64,000 nt of DNA, from positions 682,001 to 746,000 of the forward strand of contig CAWBJQ010000014.1 in NCBI GenBank assembly GCA_963789075.1, written 5' to 3'. The first letter of the stretch is position 1, and every line of letters begins with the position of its first letter. Both the position numbers and the translations under genes were made by a program. The stretch is from DATATJ01 sp963789075. GTDB taxonomy: Bacteria > Acidobacteriota > Vicinamibacteria > Vicinamibacterales > CAVVIG01. Of this stretch, positions 36,677 through 45,736 are shown one piece after another. The notes under the pieces were generated by a model, which ran no database searches, was not told the origin of the DNA, and worked only from the letters and a program-made list of their open reading frames with translations.

Positions 36677-39600
36677 TCAGAAGTCGTACCCAATCCACAG
36701 TGCGAAGCGCGGCTTGCGGAATTCCGCGCTGCCGCCGGTGGCCGCAAAGACGACGTCCTCGTAGCCCTTGTTGAAGAGCGTGCGCCACGACCAGTCGAAG
36801 TGAATCGGGAAGCCGAGAGCGAAGGTTTCGAGCCCGAGGCCGTACGACGCGCGCGAATCCTGCAGGCGGAAGCCGGACACCGTCGTCGTCGGACCGTAAA
36901 CCGGCAGCGGGACGCCGTTTGCGTCGTAGACGTAGTCGGTCCCGGCCGCGTTCACCTGGTTGCCGATGATTGGCGTGCACGTCTCCGTCTTCGACGACGC
37001 GAATTTGAAGCCGGCGGAGCCGCCGCACGGATCGGTGCTCGCCTGGTTGTTGAACCAGCCGGCGCCGAAGTTGGCGAAGAACACGCCGCGGACGCCGCCG
37101 ATGACGCCGATCGGCGTCAGCGCGGCTTCGATGAGCGGGAAGCGGAGCTCGGCGTTCGCGAAGATGTCGTTCTGCCCGACGAACTGCAGGTAGTCGTACC
37201 CGCGCATCTCGGAGTTGCCGCCGAAGTAGATGAAGTCGGGGAAGTCGCCGACGCTCTTGAAGGCGCGAAGGCGCGTGGCGAGCACGCCGTTCGAGCCGAT
37301 GCGCAGGTAGTGGCGCAGGTCCACGTCGAACGTCTGGCGCGAGAGCAGGCCGCCGATCTTCGGGGCGACGCTGTATGAGAGCCGCATCGTATTGCCGGCC
37401 AGCGGTCCGTATTCGCGGAACACCGTGGTTTCCTGGATGAACGCGGCGCCAAAGGGCGCCAGCGTGCCGTTGCGGAAGATCTGGCCGCCGTACTGCTGCT
37501 GTTGATACTGCTGCGCGTAGGCGGCGACTGTCGGGTCGTTGTAGGACTCGTCGATGTTGGCGATGCCAGCCGAGAGCTCGATGCGGCGGTACCGGTCGAA
37601 GGGATAGATGCCGAACGCCGTGCCCCCTTTGACCGAGCTCGTCGCCGTCGCCTGGTCGCGGCTGAAGATCGGCGCCAACGCCGGATTGTAAAAGACGCCT
37701 CCGGTCTGGCCGTAGAAGAACTGGGTCTGCGAGTAGCCCTGAAAGGCGTACTGGAATCGCCGCGAAAGGTTCACGTACGACGCCGAGATCGTGCGGTACT
37801 GGAGAATCGACGCGGCGTAGATGTTGAACTGTTGATCGCCGAGCACGTCGCCGAAGCTGACGGCCGACCCGCCGAAGATGTCGCCGTTGCTCGTGACGCC
37901 GACGTTGATCGGCGGACGTCCCTGGAGGAACATCTTCTCGAACGTGCCCTTCTTCCGCTCGTTCTCCGCGACGATCGTGTGCTGCAGCGGCGCCTGGAAG
38001 TCGATGATCGGCCCCGGCTCGCCGAAGTCCGACGTCGCCGCCGTGTGCAGCGGCTCCTTGCGCTCGAGTGTGTGGACGGTGAACTCGCCCTTGTAGTACG
38101 AAATGAACGCGATGCGGCTCGCCTTGGCGTCGTTCGTGTTCATCACGACCGGCGACCAGTTGCCGCCGATGGCGTCGGTGTACTGCCTCAGCTCGCCCGT
38201 CGGCATGTCGAGCGTCCAGATGTTGAAGATGTTGCCGTTCTTGGCCACCTCGGGTTCGAGCGGCACGGCCGGATCGGTGGCGGTCGACGCGAACACCAGC
38301 GTGTTGTTGTCGATGAACTGCGCCGACGTCTCGTCCTGCGTACCGAAGGTGAGCTGCGTCTTCTTCCCCGTGTCGAGATCGAGCCGGAACAGCTTCTGGT
38401 TCGCGCTCACGCGGGCGTTGTAGACGATGAATTTGCCGTCCGGCGAGTAGACGGGCCCGTAGTCTGCGAACGCATCGTTGGTGAGATTGGTGACTTCCTG
38501 CGTGGCGAGATTGACGGTGAAGATGTCGCCGACCGCGCCCCGGAGCCCGGCGAACGCGATCGTCTTGCCGTCGGGCGAGAAGCACGGCGACTCGGGTCCG
38601 TCCACCGACTTCAGCGGGATGCGCTCCTCGATGGTGCGGGTGAGGACGTTCTGCAGCACGAGGGTCCGCTCTTTCGCGGTGCGGACGAAATACGCGATCC
38701 GATCGCCTTTCGGGGACCACGATAAGTACGGCATGATGTTGGTCCGCTCGCCGCGCAGCACGACGTGATCGAAGCCCATGTCCTTGTCGAAGCCGCTCGT
38801 GAGATTGCGCACCACCGACCCATCCTTCGCCGACAGCAGGACGATGTCGACCTCCTGATCTTTCCGGTTGATGGTGACCGCCGCGATCAGATCCCCGGAC
38901 GGCGACGCCGCGATCGATAACGCCTCGGCAAACGCGGTTTTCTCCTTGTTCGGCGCGAGATCCCGTCCATAGTCGGCGGGCCGCTCCTTGTCGCGGAACG
39001 GCTTGAACCGATCTTTCAGGTATCGCTCGAAGGCCTGATCGAATTCCTCCTTCTTCATCTGGAAGGCTTCTTCGTAGGCGTCCTCGCCGCCGCCGATCAC
39101 GCTCTTGCGCAAGGCGAACAGAAATTGCCGGACGCCCTCCTTGCCCCACTTCGCCTCGATGAATTCGTACACCGCATGCCCGAGGTTATAAACCAGCAGC
39201 GCATTGCCCGTGTTGCCGTATCCCTCCATCTCGGACATCTTCGGTACGATGTCGGCGACCGCGGCGTCGCGGACTTCCATCAGATCCGTCGAGCTCCACT
39301 GGCCGCGCTCGTAATCGGCGCCGCCTTCGTTCACCCACAGCGGAATGTTTCGCCGGATCAACTGCTGCGGGATGATGTCGAATTGAAATTGGTGCGTGAG
39401 CTCGTGCGTGATGAGGCCGTAGAGTTGATCCGGTGGATCGTCAATCGGCACGAGCATGCGCTGCCGCATCGGCTCGGCGAACGCGCCGACCCCTTCCTGC
39501 GCCGCCCCCGGATCGACGTTCTCCTGCTCGAACTCACTGTGCGTCTTGTAGAGGATCAGTTGGATCTTCGACGACAGGTCGTGCTTCAGATCCCCGCTGA

Positions 39601-39853
39601 TCTGCTGGTAAGCGCTTTCGGCGTATCCGGCGATGCGCTCGAGGTGCTTCTCGATCGCCGGGTAGTAGTAAATCTCGAAGTGATCGGTCTTGTAGATGTG
39701 CCACTCGAACGTGTCGTAGTGGATGTTGTTCTTCCCGAAGTACGGGACCATGGACGTCTGCGCCGACGCGACATGCGTGTGGCCGGCGACCACGGCCGCC
39801 ATGATCCACGTGACGAGTGACAGGCGACGCAGCGACCGCGCACGCATACGCAT
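36677..39853 (-). CDS. Metallopeptidase / WD40-like propeller / BamA-like barrel fusion protein
   Basis: 1058 residues, intact. The signal peptide (LSLVTWIMAAVVAGHTHVASA) ends near residue 31. Residues 35-300 are a gluzincin-like peptidase domain with ITHELTHQFQFD (HExxH) near 150 and the downstream NEGGADYERGQW near 178, which may supply the third ligand. Residues 320-640 hold TolB/PD40-like repeats (YLSWSPKGDRIAYFV; PCFSPDGKTIAFAG; PVYSPDGKFIVYNA). Residues 680-1058 form an outer-membrane barrel of the surface-antigen type, ending in aromatic LWIGYDF. It is probably anchored in the outer membrane with the peptidase in the periplasm or outside. The substrate is unknown. Confidence 0.87.
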   Translation of the reverse strand: MRMRARSLRRLSLVTWIMAAVVAGHTHVASAQTSMVPYFGKNNIHYDTFEWHIYKTDHFEIYYYPAIEKHLERIAGYAESAYQQISGDLKHDLSSKIQLILYKTHSEFEQENVDPGAAQEGVGAFAEPMRQRMLVPIDDPPDQLYGLITHELTHQFQFDIIPQQLIRRNIPLWVNEGGADYERGQWSSTDLMEVRDAAVADIVPKMSEMEGYGNTGNALLVYNLGHAVYEFIEAKWGKEGVRQFLFALRKSVIGGGEDAYEEAFQMKKEEFDQAFERYLKDRFKPFRDKERPADYGRDLAPNKEKTAFAEALSIAASPSGDLIAAVTINRKDQEVDIVLLSAKDGSVVRNLTSGFDKDMGFDHVVLRGERTNIMPYLSWSPKGDRIAYFVRTAKERTLVLQNVLTRTIEERIPLKSVDGPESPCFSPDGKTIAFAGLRGAVGDIFTVNLATQEVTNLTNDAFADYGPVYSPDGKFIVYNARVSANQKLFRLDLDTGKKTQLTFGTQDETSAQFIDNNTLVFASTATDPAVPLEPEVAKNGNIFNIWTLDMPTGELRQYTDAIGGNWSPVVMNTNDAKASRIAFISYYKGEFTVHTLERKEPLHTAATSDFGEPGPIIDFQAPLQHTIVAENERKKGTFEKMFLQGRPPINVGVTSNGDIFGGSAVSFGDVLGDQQFNIYAASILQYRTISASYVNLSRRFQYAFQGYSQTQFFYGQTGGVFYNPALAPIFSRDQATATSSVKGGTAFGIYPFDRYRRIELSAGIANIDESYNDPTVAAYAQQYQQQQYGGQIFRNGTLAPFGAAFIQETTVFREYGPLAGNTMRLSYSVAPKIGGLLSRQTFDVDLRHYLRIGSNGVLATRLRAFKSVGDFPDFIYFGGNSEMRGYDYLQFVGQNDIFANAELRFPLIEAALTPIGVIGGVRGVFFANFGAGWFNNQASTDPCGGSAGFKFASSKTETCTPIIGNQVNAAGTDYVYDANGVPLPVYGPTTTVSGFRLQDSRASYGLGLETFALGFPIHFDWSWRTLFNKGYEDVVFAATGGSAEFRKPRFALWIGYDF

Positions 39854-40122
39854 AGGTGATCCTTCGGGTCCGAGTCAGTGCGAAACGGCGAATGGCTGCG
39901 ATCTTACTGGTACGCCGACGGCCCTGCAAACGCTGATCCGATGCTCCGCCCCGTGAAAAACGACCACTACGGCGCACGGAACGAATGGTGGCAGAATGAG
40001 AAGCGCGCCGGTGTCCTCAGAACATGGCGGATCGCCATCTGCCGGCGACATCTGGCGGCGATCCATCGACTTGGAATAAACCAGGACGCGTAGGGGTTTT
40101 CATCACCTGCGCGCGCGGAGAC
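39854..40122. other. Gap between fusion gene and ECF sigma gene
   Basis: 269 nt upstream of two divergent genes. It has lower GC in places and no convincing coding sequence; an in-frame extension of the sigma gene to 40024 exists but does not look conserved. It should hold both promoters; I could not pick a clear -35/-10 pair. Confidence 0.4.
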
Positions 40123-40749
40123 ATGCGCATTCGTCGAGGTCCACCCCCGTCGACCCGTGCCTCCGGCTCTGCGCCGGTGCGCGGGGCGGCGTTTGAGGCC
40201 GACGCGCTCGCGCAGCTCGACAGCCTCTACCGGACCGCGCGGCGCCTCACCCGCAACGCGGCGGACGCCGAGGATCTCGTGCAGGATACGTTTCTGAAGG
40301 CGTTTCGGGCCGCCGATCGCTTCGAGCCGGGCACGAACCTGCGCGCGTGGTTGTTCACGATTCTCCACAACGCCGCGCGTAATCGGGCCCGTGACCACGC
40401 GCGCGACGCCATCGTGATCGACAGTGAGGCGGTTGAGCGAGCGGCCCAGCTCGCGCCGGGCGCGGGTCAGCAGGCGCCTGGCGGGACGCCGGAGTCGCTG
40501 CTGGTGCGCGAGACGCTGGGGCCCGAACTGCGGTCGGCGATCGACGCCCTGCCGGAAGCCTATCGCGAGGCGGTCTGGTTACGCGACGTGGAAGAATTTT
40601 CCTATGCCGAAATTGCCGGGATGCTCTCGATTCCTGTCGGGACCGTGATGTCGCGCATCTCCCGAGGGAGGCAGGCGCTCTACGATCGCCTGCAGTCCTC
40701 GGTCGCCAGTCGTCAGTCGCCGGTCACGGTCGGTGAGTCTGATGACTGA
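40123..40749 (+). CDS. ECF-type RNA polymerase sigma factor
   Basis: About 208 residues. Region 2 is LDSLYRTARRLTRNAADAED, then VQDTFLKAFRAADRF. Region 4 is LPEAYREAVWLRDVEEFSYA followed by EIAGMLSIPVGTVMSRISRG. I use ATG 40123 (MRIRRGPPPS). The final 15 residues (VASRQSPVTVGESDD) are encoded by a GTCGCCAGTC-type repeat array that continues into the gap, so the natural tail may be shorter. The anti-sigma gene follows, and the pair probably responds to an envelope or redox signal. Confidence 0.88.
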   Translation: MRIRRGPPPSTRASGSAPVRGAAFEADALAQLDSLYRTARRLTRNAADAEDLVQDTFLKAFRAADRFEPGTNLRAWLFTILHNAARNRARDHARDAIVIDSEAVERAAQLAPGAGQQAPGGTPESLLVRETLGPELRSAIDALPEAYREAVWLRDVEEFSYAEIAGMLSIPVGTVMSRISRGRQALYDRLQSSVASRQSPVTVGESDD

Positions 40750-40815
40750 GACCGGTGACGGAGGACTGAGACTGATGACTGAGACTAGGGACCGACGACC
40801 GGCGACTGAAGACTA
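40739..40815. repeat. GACTGAGAC / GACGACCGGC word array
   Basis: It repeats GACTGAG-type words (ACTGAGACCGGTGACGG, ACTGAGACTGATGACTG) and ends with GACCGACGACCGGCGACTGA, the reverse complement of words in the last codons of the sigma gene (AGTCGTCAGTCGCCGGTC). The array therefore spans the coding end and the sigma/anti-sigma gap. Confidence 0.65.
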
Positions 40816-40823
40816 CGAGGATC

Positions 40824-41588
40824 ATGAGTAACTGCGCCATCATCGATTCGCTGGTCACGCCTTATATCGACGACGAGCTTGCCGGCGCCGATCGCGTCCT
40901 CGTCGAGCAGCATCTCCGCGCCTGCCCGCCGTGTGATCAGCGCGTCGCCGCCGAGCGGGCGGTACGCGTGCTGGTGCACGAACGCAAACCGACGCTGCTG
41001 TCTGAGTGCGCCTCCTCGGCGCTGCGCAGCAGATGCGCCAAAGCGGCCGCGGCGGCCGTGGCGCCGGTTGTCAGCCCCCCGGGCGTGTGGCGAACGTACC
41101 TTCTGCCCTTGGCCCTCGCCGCGAGCGTCGTGCTGCTGGTCGGCGGCACATTCGTGTATCAGCTGACCGATCGCTCTACCACAGCGATGGCGGCCGAGCT
41201 GACCGCGGATCACGTGAAATGTTTCGCGATGAACGGCGTCCTCGGCACGCACCAGCCGCTGGCCTTCGTCGAAAGCTCAATGGCGGGCGGCTTCGGCTGG
41301 GACGCTCGGCTGCCGGAGGATCCCGAGCGCGCCGGGCTCGAGCTCGTCGGCTCGCGTCCGTGCCTCTACGGCAAGGGCCGCGTGGCGCACATCATGTACC
41401 GCTATCGGGGACGCCCGGTATCGCTGTTCATGCTGCCGCACTCGGCGCGTGCCGAATCGCAGACCCGGGTCATGGGGCATGAGTGCGCGATCTGGTCGTC
41501 GGGTGACCGGACCTTCGTTCTGATCGCGCGCGAGCCGCGGGACGATGTGGCGCGGATGGCGTCATTCGTTCAGGCGTCGTTGCGGTAA
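40824..41588 (+). CDS. Zinc-finger anti-sigma factor
   Basis: 254 residues, intact. The N-terminal HCC zinc-binding anti-sigma motif is VEQHLRACPPCDQR near residue 36. One membrane helix (YLLPLALAASVVLLVGGTFV) is near residues 92-112. The periplasmic C-terminal domain has two conserved-looking Cys (VKCFAMNG, GSRPCLYG) and MGHECAIW. It sequesters the ECF sigma factor encoded just upstream. The periplasmic Cys/His residues hint at metal or redox sensing, which is inference. The downstream TlpA-like thioredoxin fits that idea. Confidence 0.87.
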   Translation: MSNCAIIDSLVTPYIDDELAGADRVLVEQHLRACPPCDQRVAAERAVRVLVHERKPTLLSECASSALRSRCAKAAAAAVAPVVSPPGVWRTYLLPLALAASVVLLVGGTFVYQLTDRSTTAMAAELTADHVKCFAMNGVLGTHQPLAFVESSMAGGFGWDARLPEDPERAGLELVGSRPCLYGKGRVAHIMYRYRGRPVSLFMLPHSARAESQTRVMGHECAIWSSGDRTFVLIAREPRDDVARMASFVQASLR

Positions 41589-41654
41589 GACGGGGATAAA
41601 ATAGGGTCTAGGGCTCGGGCCCAGGGCTCAGGTAGGACTCAGGTAGGAGATGCG

Positions 41655-42203
41655 ATGAAACTGCGATGGGCGATGGCCGCGGTGGGCGCTTTGGCGCTTG
41701 CCTTGTTGACGCTGAACGTGGATCTGCCGTGGACCTTCAACCATGCAGACGCCTTCGCGCCGGAGACGAGCGCGTGTCCGGCGAATGCAAAGCCGGCCAA
41801 CTTGAAGTTCACGTTGAAGGACGTCACCGGTAAGAACGTCACGCTCGCATCGCTCAAGGGCAAGGTCGTCCTGCTGGATTTCTGGGCGACCTGGTGCGGC
41901 CCCTGCAAAATCGAGATTCCGTGGTTCATCGAATTTCAGAACAAGTACGGCGCCAGTGGACTCCAAGTGGTCGGCGTATCGGTGGACGACACGATCGACA
42001 AGCTGAAGCCGTACGTCGCCGACATGAAAATGAACTATCCCATCCTGCAGGGGCTCGGTCACGACGATGTACAGGATGCGTATGGACCGATTTGGGGGAT
42101 CCCCGTAACAGTGGTCATCTCGCGCGACGGCAAGATCTGTGCGAAGCACACCGGCATGTCGTCGAAGGAATCATTCGAGAATCAGATCAAGGCGCTTTTG
42201 TGA
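41655..42203 (+). CDS. TlpA/ResA-like periplasmic thioredoxin
   Basis: 182 residues, intact. The hydrophobic start (MAAVGALALALLTLNVDL) is a signal anchor. The redox site is FWATWCGPCKIEIPWF near residue 80, with the cis-proline segment WGIPVTVVISRDGK near 150. It probably reduces periplasmic disulfides or supports cytochrome c biogenesis. The gap before it holds AGGGCTCGGGCCCAGGGCTC words. It may belong to the regulon of the upstream sigma factor. Confidence 0.9.
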   Translation: MKLRWAMAAVGALALALLTLNVDLPWTFNHADAFAPETSACPANAKPANLKFTLKDVTGKNVTLASLKGKVVLLDFWATWCGPCKIEIPWFIEFQNKYGASGLQVVGVSVDDTIDKLKPYVADMKMNYPILQGLGHDDVQDAYGPIWGIPVTVVISRDGKICAKHTGMSSKESFENQIKALL

Positions 42204-42228
42204 CCCCGGGACGGCTCGACCCCCGTGA

Positions 42229-42234
42229 TATGAT
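42229..42234 (+). promoter_or_regulatory. Candidate -10 box (TATGAT), short-leader transcript
   Basis: TATGAT ends 9 nt before ATG 42244, with no Shine-Dalgarno between them. The spacing fits a leaderless or very short-leader mRNA. No good -35 is visible. Confidence 0.35.
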
Positions 42235-42243
42235 TGTCTTCAC

Positions 42244-42468
42244 ATGTTGAAGGGATTTACTCATGCGCGCCTGGCCTGTGGCTGTCGGATCGCGTTCCGC
42301 GAAGGCGTGGAGGGCAGCCCGGTCACGGTGATCGTGGACGAAAAATCTCCGGCGTGCACGTTGTCGCTGCACGTGCGCGATCTGCCCGTCTTCGACTATC
42401 GCGAAGCGCTGCGCCCTTCGACGCGTCTGGGCCCCCCCGAAGAAGAAGAGTACGAGGAAGAGAGCTAG
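42244..42468 (+). CDS. Small protein of unknown function
   Basis: 74 residues: KGFTHARLACGCRIAFREGV with a CGC motif, a beta-rich middle and a very acidic tail (PPEEEEYEEES). No family is recognised. Codon usage is normal, and it fits neatly between the thioredoxin and the efflux genes, so it is probably real. The two nearby Cys could bind metal or be redox-active. Confidence 0.55.
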   Translation: MLKGFTHARLACGCRIAFREGVEGSPVTVIVDEKSPACTLSLHVRDLPVFDYREALRPSTRLGPPEEEEYEEES

Positions 42469-42578
42469 CCGCCGCAGTTCGTCGGCGTTTTCACCCCGGT
42501 TCCCGGTAGAATACGGCGCAGGAAATATTGCGCAGGGAAGTAGTGCGCAGGATAACCCCCTGCGTTTTTCTTGTACCC

Positions 42579-43859
42579 GTGACAATTCACTCGGACTCGC
42601 CGCCCGCGGATCTGTCGCGGCTGCGCATCGATCGCGATACCGCGCCGCGCCGCAGCTGGGTGCCGTGGGCCGCGCTCGCGGCGCTGCTGCTGTGCGCCGC
42701 AGCCGTCTACCCGTCGGCGCGCGCGTACCTCGCCGACCGGCGCGCAGCTGAGGTCGAGACCGCACGCGCGACGCAGCTGACGCCGGCGGTGGCGGGCGGC
42801 CCGTCCGATCTGCCGGTACTCGTGGCGAGCGGCTACGTCGTCGCGCGGCGCAGCAGCGACGTGGGTGTGAAGGTCGGCGGGCGCCTGGCGCGCCTGGGCT
42901 TCGAGGAGGGCACGCGCGTTCGCAAGGGGCAGGTGATCGCCGAGATCGAGCACGCTGACGTAAGCGCACAGCTCGAAGCCTCACGCCGCGCCGTCGCCGA
43001 AGCGGAAGCGCAGCTCGGCCAGGTGGTGGCCGGGCGCGACGAGGATGTACGCAACGTCGAGCGCCAGCGCGCGCTCGCCAAGGACGGCATCACGACGACG
43101 GCGACGCTCACGGGCGCCGAATCGGCGGCGCAGGTGTCGGCGGCGAAGGTGACGGCGGCGACGGCGGCGATCGCGTCGGCCCATGCGCGCGTGAGGGTGG
43201 CCGAAGAGGCGCTCGAGAACACCAACGTGCGCTCGCCCTTCGACGGCGTCGTCATCAAGAAGCGCGCGGAGACGGGCGAGACGGTGTCGCCGTTTGGGGT
43301 GCAGGGGCAGGCATCGCAGGAAGGCGGCGCGATTGCGACGATTGCCGATCTGAGCGAGCTCGAAGTGCAGACCGAGGTCAGCGAGAACACCGTCGCCAAG
43401 CTCACGACGGGCATGCCGGCGGAAGTGAAGCTGCAGGCGTATCAGGACCAGGCGTATCGCGGGCGGCTGCGGCAGATTTTCCCGTCGGCCGATCGCGCGA
43501 AGTCGATCGTCGAGGTGCGCGTCACGATTCTGAACGCGGATGCGCACGTGAAGCCGGAGATGACCGCGAGCGTCACGTTCCAGGAGCCGCGGCCGGTGCC
43601 GCCATCTGGGTCGGCGGATGCGGCCGCTCAGGCGCCTGCACCGCCGGTCGTGTTGATTCCCAAGCGCGCAGTGTCGGGCACAGCGGACCAGCAGCGCGTG
43701 TGGGTCGTCTCGGACGGCGCCGCGTCGCCGCGCACCGTCGTGCTCGGCGCGGATCGTCTCGATCAGGTGGAAGTGCGGAGCGGCGTTGCGCCGGGTGAGG
43801 TCGTCATTCTCAGCCCGCCGGCGGGGATCACGGATCAGCAGCGCGTCAAGGTTCGGTAG
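42579..43859 (+). CDS. RND/MacA-type periplasmic adaptor (membrane fusion protein)
   Basis: 426 residues, intact. One N-terminal membrane helix (WVPWAALAALLLCAAAVYPS) is near residues 28-47. The lipoyl halves are VGGRLARLGFEEGTRVRKGQ and VRSPFDGVVIKKRAETGETV, flanking an alpha-hairpin coiled coil (about 130-210, rich in Ala/Glu). The beta-barrel and membrane-proximal domains follow (AEVKLQAYQDQAYRGRLRQI; VVLIPKRAVSGTADQQRVWV). GTG 42579 (VTIHSDSPPADLSRL) is preferred over a TTG at 42528. It heads a four-gene efflux operon. Confidence 0.9.
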   Translation: MTIHSDSPPADLSRLRIDRDTAPRRSWVPWAALAALLLCAAAVYPSARAYLADRRAAEVETARATQLTPAVAGGPSDLPVLVASGYVVARRSSDVGVKVGGRLARLGFEEGTRVRKGQVIAEIEHADVSAQLEASRRAVAEAEAQLGQVVAGRDEDVRNVERQRALAKDGITTTATLTGAESAAQVSAAKVTAATAAIASAHARVRVAEEALENTNVRSPFDGVVIKKRAETGETVSPFGVQGQASQEGGAIATIADLSELEVQTEVSENTVAKLTTGMPAEVKLQAYQDQAYRGRLRQIFPSADRAKSIVEVRVTILNADAHVKPEMTASVTFQEPRPVPPSGSADAAAQAPAPPVVLIPKRAVSGTADQQRVWVVSDGAASPRTVVLGADRLDQVEVRSGVAPGEVVILSPPAGITDQQRVKVR

Positions 43860-43864
43860 GGGTG

Positions 43865-43886
43865 GACACTGGCCACTGGACACTGA
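43865..43886. repeat. CACTGGN heptamer array
   Basis: Three in-phase 7-nt words (CACTGGC, CACTGGA, CACTGAA) fill the short gap between the adaptor and ATPase genes. This is another locus-specific word of the same general kind. Confidence 0.6.
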
Positions 43887-43890
43887 AGAT

Positions 43891-44580
43891 ATGGCGCTGA
43901 TTGAACTGCGCGACGTCACGAAAACGTACAAGCGCGACGCCATCGAGATTCCCGTGCTCGAGCGCGTGTCGATCGCTGTGAGCGACGGCGACTTCCTCGG
44001 GTTGATGGGTCCGTCCGGCTCTGGCAAGTCGACGCTGCTCAACCTGCTGGCCGGTATCGATCGGCCCACGCTCGGTTCGATTCGCATCGGGGACACGGAG
44101 ATCAGCAGCCTGTCGGAGCGGGCGCTGGCGAGCTGGCGCGCCCGCCACATCGGGTTCATCTTTCAGTTGTACAACCTGATTCCGGTGCTCACGGCGTTCG
44201 AGAACGTCGAGCTGCCGCTGCTGCTCACGAGCCTGTCGAAGAAGCAGCGCCGCGATCACGTCATGACGGCGCTGAACATCGTCGGCCTCGGCGACCGGGA
44301 GAAGCACTACCCCCGCCAGCTCTCCGGCGGGCAGGAGCAGCGCGTCGCGATCGCGCGCGCGATCGTGACCGACCCGACGCTGCTGCTCGCCGACGAGCCG
44401 ACCGGTGATCTCGACGCGAAGTCGGGCGGAGAAGTCCTGACGCTGCTCCAGCGGCTGAACCAGGAATACAAGAAGACGATCATCATGGTGACGCACGACC
44501 CGCACGCAGCGGAGCGCGCCACCCATACGCTGCACCTCGAAAAGGGAACGCTCGTCGAACAGGGCCGGGTGAGCGCATGA
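43891..44580 (+). CDS. MacB/LolD-type ABC transporter ATPase
   Basis: 229 residues, intact. Walker A is GLMGPSGSGKSTLLNLLAG, the Q-loop FIFQLYNLIPVLTAFENV, the signature LSGGQEQRVAIARAIV, Walker B LLLADEPTGDLDAKSGG and the H-loop MVTHDPHAAE. It energises the two downstream FtsX-type permeases. Its stop overlaps the first permease start (ATGA). Confidence 0.94.
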   Translation: MALIELRDVTKTYKRDAIEIPVLERVSIAVSDGDFLGLMGPSGSGKSTLLNLLAGIDRPTLGSIRIGDTEISSLSERALASWRARHIGFIFQLYNLIPVLTAFENVELPLLLTSLSKKQRRDHVMTALNIVGLGDREKHYPRQLSGGQEQRVAIARAIVTDPTLLLADEPTGDLDAKSGGEVLTLLQRLNQEYKKTIIMVTHDPHAAERATHTLHLEKGTLVEQGRVSA

Positions 44581-45728
44581 AGTTCGTGGGGCTCGTCCTG
44601 AAAAGCGCGCGCCGCAGCAAGCGGCGGACAGCGCTCACGGTGATGAGCGTCGCGATCGCCATCTTTCTCTTCGCCTCGCTTCGCGCCGTGCTCGACGGGT
44701 TCAACGCGGCAACCGAGGCGAGCTCCGCGACGCGCGTCGTGACGCAACGTTCGACGTCGCTCTTTTTCTCCATGCCCACGAGCCACGCCGACGCGATCAG
44801 GAGCACACCGGGCGTTCAGGACCTCACGTGGGCCAGCTGGTTCGGTGGCATCTACAAGGATCCGCAGAATTTCTTCGCGCAGTTCGCCGTCGAGCCCGAG
44901 AGCTATCTCCGCCTCTACCCGGAGATTCAACTGACGCCCGATCAGCGCACGGCCTTTCTTGCCGATCAGACCGGCTGCATTGTCGGCGACGGCCTCGCGA
45001 AGCGGTACGGCTTCAAGATCGGCGACAAGATGACGCTGAAAGTCGGCATTCCGACGTACGGCACGCAGGACTTCGACTTCAACATTCGCGCCGTTTATCA
45101 TTCCGCCGGCGCCGCGGTCGACAACCAGTCGATGATGTTTCACTGGAAGTACGCGGACGAACGGTCCCTGCGCAAGGGCCAGGTCGGCTGGTACGTCGAG
45201 CAGATCTCGAATCCCGATCACGCGGCGCAGATCGCGGGCGAGATCGATCGCAAGTTCGCCAACTCGCCGAACGAGACGAAGACCGAGACGGAACAGGCGT
45301 TCCAGAGCTCGTTCGTCTCGATGTTCGGCAATCTGAACCTGCTGCTCGGCAGCATCATGGTGGCGGTCGTCATCTCGACGCTCTTCGTCTCGGCGAACAC
45401 GATGGCGATGTCGGTGCGCGAGCGGACGACGGAGATTGCGGTGATGCGAACGCTCGGCTTTCAGTCGGGCACGGTGTTCCTGCTGATCGCGGGTGAAGCG
45501 CTGCTGATGTCGATCGTGGGCGGCCTGATGGGCGCGTTTCTGGCGCGCTGGGTGGTCAATCCCGATTTCCTGCAGGCTGGCACGTTCGTCCCCGAACTGC
45601 ATGTGAACACCGGCAACCTGGTGGTCGCCCTCGGGCTCAGCGCGGCGATTGGGCTCGTCGCCGGCATGATTCCGGCCACGATGGCCTCTCGGCTGAAGAT
45701 CGTCGACGCGCTGCGGCGGGTGGCCTGA
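44577..45728 (+). CDS. FtsX/MacB-type ABC permease 1
   Basis: 383 residues, intact. TM1 is near residues 15-40 (RRTALTVMSVAIAIFLFASL), followed by a periplasmic core domain. Three C-terminal helices are near 255-380 (LGSIMVAVVISTLFVSANTM; AGEALLMSIVGGLMGAFLAR; VVALGLSAAIGLVAGMIPAT). The coupling segment RERTTEIAVMRTLGFQSG is typical. It overlaps the ATPase gene by 4 bp and lies 8 nt before permease 2; the two may form a heterodimer. The substrate is unknown. Confidence 0.92.
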   Translation: MKFVGLVLKSARRSKRRTALTVMSVAIAIFLFASLRAVLDGFNAATEASSATRVVTQRSTSLFFSMPTSHADAIRSTPGVQDLTWASWFGGIYKDPQNFFAQFAVEPESYLRLYPEIQLTPDQRTAFLADQTGCIVGDGLAKRYGFKIGDKMTLKVGIPTYGTQDFDFNIRAVYHSAGAAVDNQSMMFHWKYADERSLRKGQVGWYVEQISNPDHAAQIAGEIDRKFANSPNETKTETEQAFQSSFVSMFGNLNLLLGSIMVAVVISTLFVSANTMAMSVRERTTEIAVMRTLGFQSGTVFLLIAGEALLMSIVGGLMGAFLARWVVNPDFLQAGTFVPELHVNTGNLVVALGLSAAIGLVAGMIPATMASRLKIVDALRRVA

Positions 45729-45736
45729 GCAATCTG

